Below are positions 40,339 to 41,445 of a DNA stretch of 41,445 nt, piece by piece. The notes below the pieces were generated by a model. It had not been told where the DNA came from and did no database searches. It was given only the letters and a program-made list of their open reading frames with translations. Numbering within the stretch: position 1 is the stretch's first letter; every line of letters starts with the position of its first letter. Made by a program: the position numbers and the translations under genes. This DNA is from Calditrichaceae bacterium (GTDB lineage: Bacteria; Calditrichota; Calditrichia; Calditrichales; Calditrichaceae). Location of the stretch: the NCBI GenBank assembly GCA_024762535.1, contig JANTHG010000005.1:1-41445 (forward strand), in the 5' to 3' direction.

Positions 40339-41445
40339 CCTGAAACTGGCCTGGAAAAATTTAAAAGGCGCCGGATTGCGCACCTGGCTGAATGTAGCGG
40401 TGCTTTCCATTTCATATGTGATGATTATCTGGTACCAGGGTCTGCTCGACGGCTGGCAACAACAGGCCAGGCATGACACAATCGAATGGGAAATAGGGGG
40501 CGGACAATACTGGCATTCGGCTTACGACCCCTTTGACCCTTTTTCCCTCGGTGACAGTCATGATCCGCTGCCACCGATGCTGACAGAGTCGGTACATCAG
40601 GAGAAGATAGTTCCCATCCTGATTGCACAGGGAAGCGTGTATCCACAGGGACGCTTACAGTCGGTTTTACTAAAAGGTATTCCGCCCACACAAACGATTT
40701 TAAAATTACCCACGCATTCTCTGCAAAAAGAATCCGATGCCATTCCGGCAATCATTGGGCAACGGTTTGCACAATCCACCGGCCTCAACCAGGGCGACCG
40801 TGTGATACTGCGATGGCGGGATGTTCACGGCACGTTTGATGCTACCGAAATTGAAATTATGGCCATTTTTCACACCAATGTACCTGCCGTGGATGCACAT
40901 CAAATTTGGATTCCGCTCAAACGATTACAATCCATGCTGCAACTTCCCGGCGAAGCAACCATTCTGATAAACAGTACGGGATTGAAACCGGTTCAATCTA
41001 AAAATTTTATTTACAAAGATACTTCTTTTCTCCTTAAAGATATTGAAGAAATCATCAAACGAAAATCCATTGGCGGGATGGTGATGTATCTGATTTTGCT
41101 TTCACTGGCGCTATTGGCTGTTTTCGATACGCAGGTATTATCCGTTTTTCGCCGCCAAAAAGAAATTGGCACCTTAATCGCACTCGGCATGACTCAGGGA
41201 GCCGTGGTGCGCCTGTTCACCTTAGAGGGCGCCATGCATGCTATTCTGGCAGCGGTGCTTGCTGCACTTTATGGTATTCCCCTGCTGATTTTTCAGGCAA
41301 CCAACGGCTTTTCCATCCCACAGAGCAGCCAGGATTTTGGGTTGGCCATTGCTGATAAAATATATCCGGAATACGGAATGGCTCTGATTGCAGGAACCAT
41401 TTTTATTATATGGATCGCAGCCACCATAGTCAGTTATTTCCCTGC
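40331..41445 (+). CDS. FtsX/MacB/LolC-type permease, truncated by the window end
   Basis: An ATG at 40331 inside the end of the ATPase gene opens a frame of 371 codons that reaches the window edge with no stop. It starts MLSLKLAWKNLKGAGLRTWL, typical of the family's N-terminus, followed by a first helix (about 20-38). An extracytoplasmic domain of about 200 residues (40-240) follows, then a helix near 250-270. The cytoplasmic coupling segment FRRQKEIGTLIALGMTQG comes next, then a third helix and most of a fourth. It lacks only the C-terminal end. With the ATPase and the barrel protein it may move lipoproteins or lipids off the inner membrane. Confidence 0.9.
   Translation, partial: MLSLKLAWKNLKGAGLRTWLNVAVLSISYVMIIWYQGLLDGWQQQARHDTIEWEIGGGQYWHSAYDPFDPFSLGDSHDPLPPMLTESVHQEKIVPILIAQGSVYPQGRLQSVLLKGIPPTQTILKLPTHSLQKESDAIPAIIGQRFAQSTGLNQGDRVILRWRDVHGTFDATEIEIMAIFHTNVPAVDAHQIWIPLKRLQSMLQLPGEATILINSTGLKPVQSKNFIYKDTSFLLKDIEEIIKRKSIGGMVMYLILLSLALLAVFDTQVLSVFRRQKEIGTLIALGMTQGAVVRLFTLEGAMHAILAAVLAALYGIPLLIFQATNGFSIPQSSQDFGLAIADKIYPEYGMALIAGTIFIIWIAATIVSYFP

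Noticed and set aside
40331-40903. Several minus-strand frames of 61-108 codons at the right end
   Set aside because: They are antisense to the FtsX-type permease, which continues open to the window edge and has clear family features.
1-41445. CRISPR array, tRNA, rRNA, insertion sequence or prophage
   Set aside because: I saw no regularly spaced repeats, cloverleaf or rRNA segments, transposase or phage genes.

Overview
The window looks like the chromosome of a bacterium of the Fibrobacterota-Chlorobiota-Bacteroidota superphylum outside Bacteroidota proper; Calditrichota (Caldithrix-like) or Ignavibacteriota-like lineages are my best guess. Reasons: a secreted protein ends in a type IX secretion (T9SS) sorting domain with the NYPNPFNP signature, two giant Reg_prop/Y_Y_Y hybrid sensor kinases are present, base composition is moderately AT-rich, and many genes carry strong Shine-Dalgarno (SD) sites and conventional -35/-10 or sigma-54 promoters, unlike typical Bacteroidota. 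No rRNA, tRNA, insertion sequence, prophage or CRISPR array was seen.

Layout. 1-4.8 kb (minus): a truncated gene behind an RBS hairpin, a 1406-residue double BadF/BadG-type acyl-CoA dehydratase activase, and a small SPW-repeat membrane protein with a sigma-54-type promoter. 5.1-11.3 kb (minus): a probable operon of outer-membrane barrel protein, HlyD-type lipoprotein, ABC-2 permease, TolC-like channel, carboxymuconolactone-decarboxylase-like protein, TetR regulator and tandem universal stress protein. It starts at a clear sigma-70 promoter with a palindromic operator. The efflux cluster lacks an ATPase. 11.7-17.8 kb (minus): patatin phospholipase, membrane histidine kinase and NtrC-type regulator overlap as one operon; next to it are a second SPW gene with a sigma-54-type promoter, a PTS EIIA-like protein without the catalytic His, and a cytosolic solute-binding-like protein. 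18.2-20.3 kb (plus): a membrane-anchored reductive-dehalogenase-like Fe-S/corrinoid protein and a zinc amidase. 20.4-25.7 kb: hybrid sensor 1, converging on an HD-GYP phosphodiesterase. 25.8-33 kb (plus): CocE/X-Pro peptidase-like lipoprotein, T9SS-exported Asp-box protein, cyclophilin, and a RelA/SpoT synthetase-TPR fusion. 33-38.4 kb (minus): GroES-like protein, TrkA-type K+ channel and hybrid sensor 2. 38.5 kb to the end (plus): a probable outer-membrane barrel followed by a LolD/MacB-type ATPase and an FtsX-type permease cut by the window edge.

The most cohesive unfamiliar unit is the sigma-54 circuit. Two paralogous SPW membrane proteins 8 kb apart each have a GG-N10-GC/GT promoter about 50 bp upstream, each is followed by a hairpin terminator, and each is followed by further genes with no obvious promoter of their own. 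A kinase/NtrC activator/patatin operon lies directly beside one of them. I propose, as inference, a membrane- or lipid-stress circuit. Overall the region is dominated by envelope sensing, envelope transport and stress signalling (kinases, c-di-GMP, alarmone, Usp).
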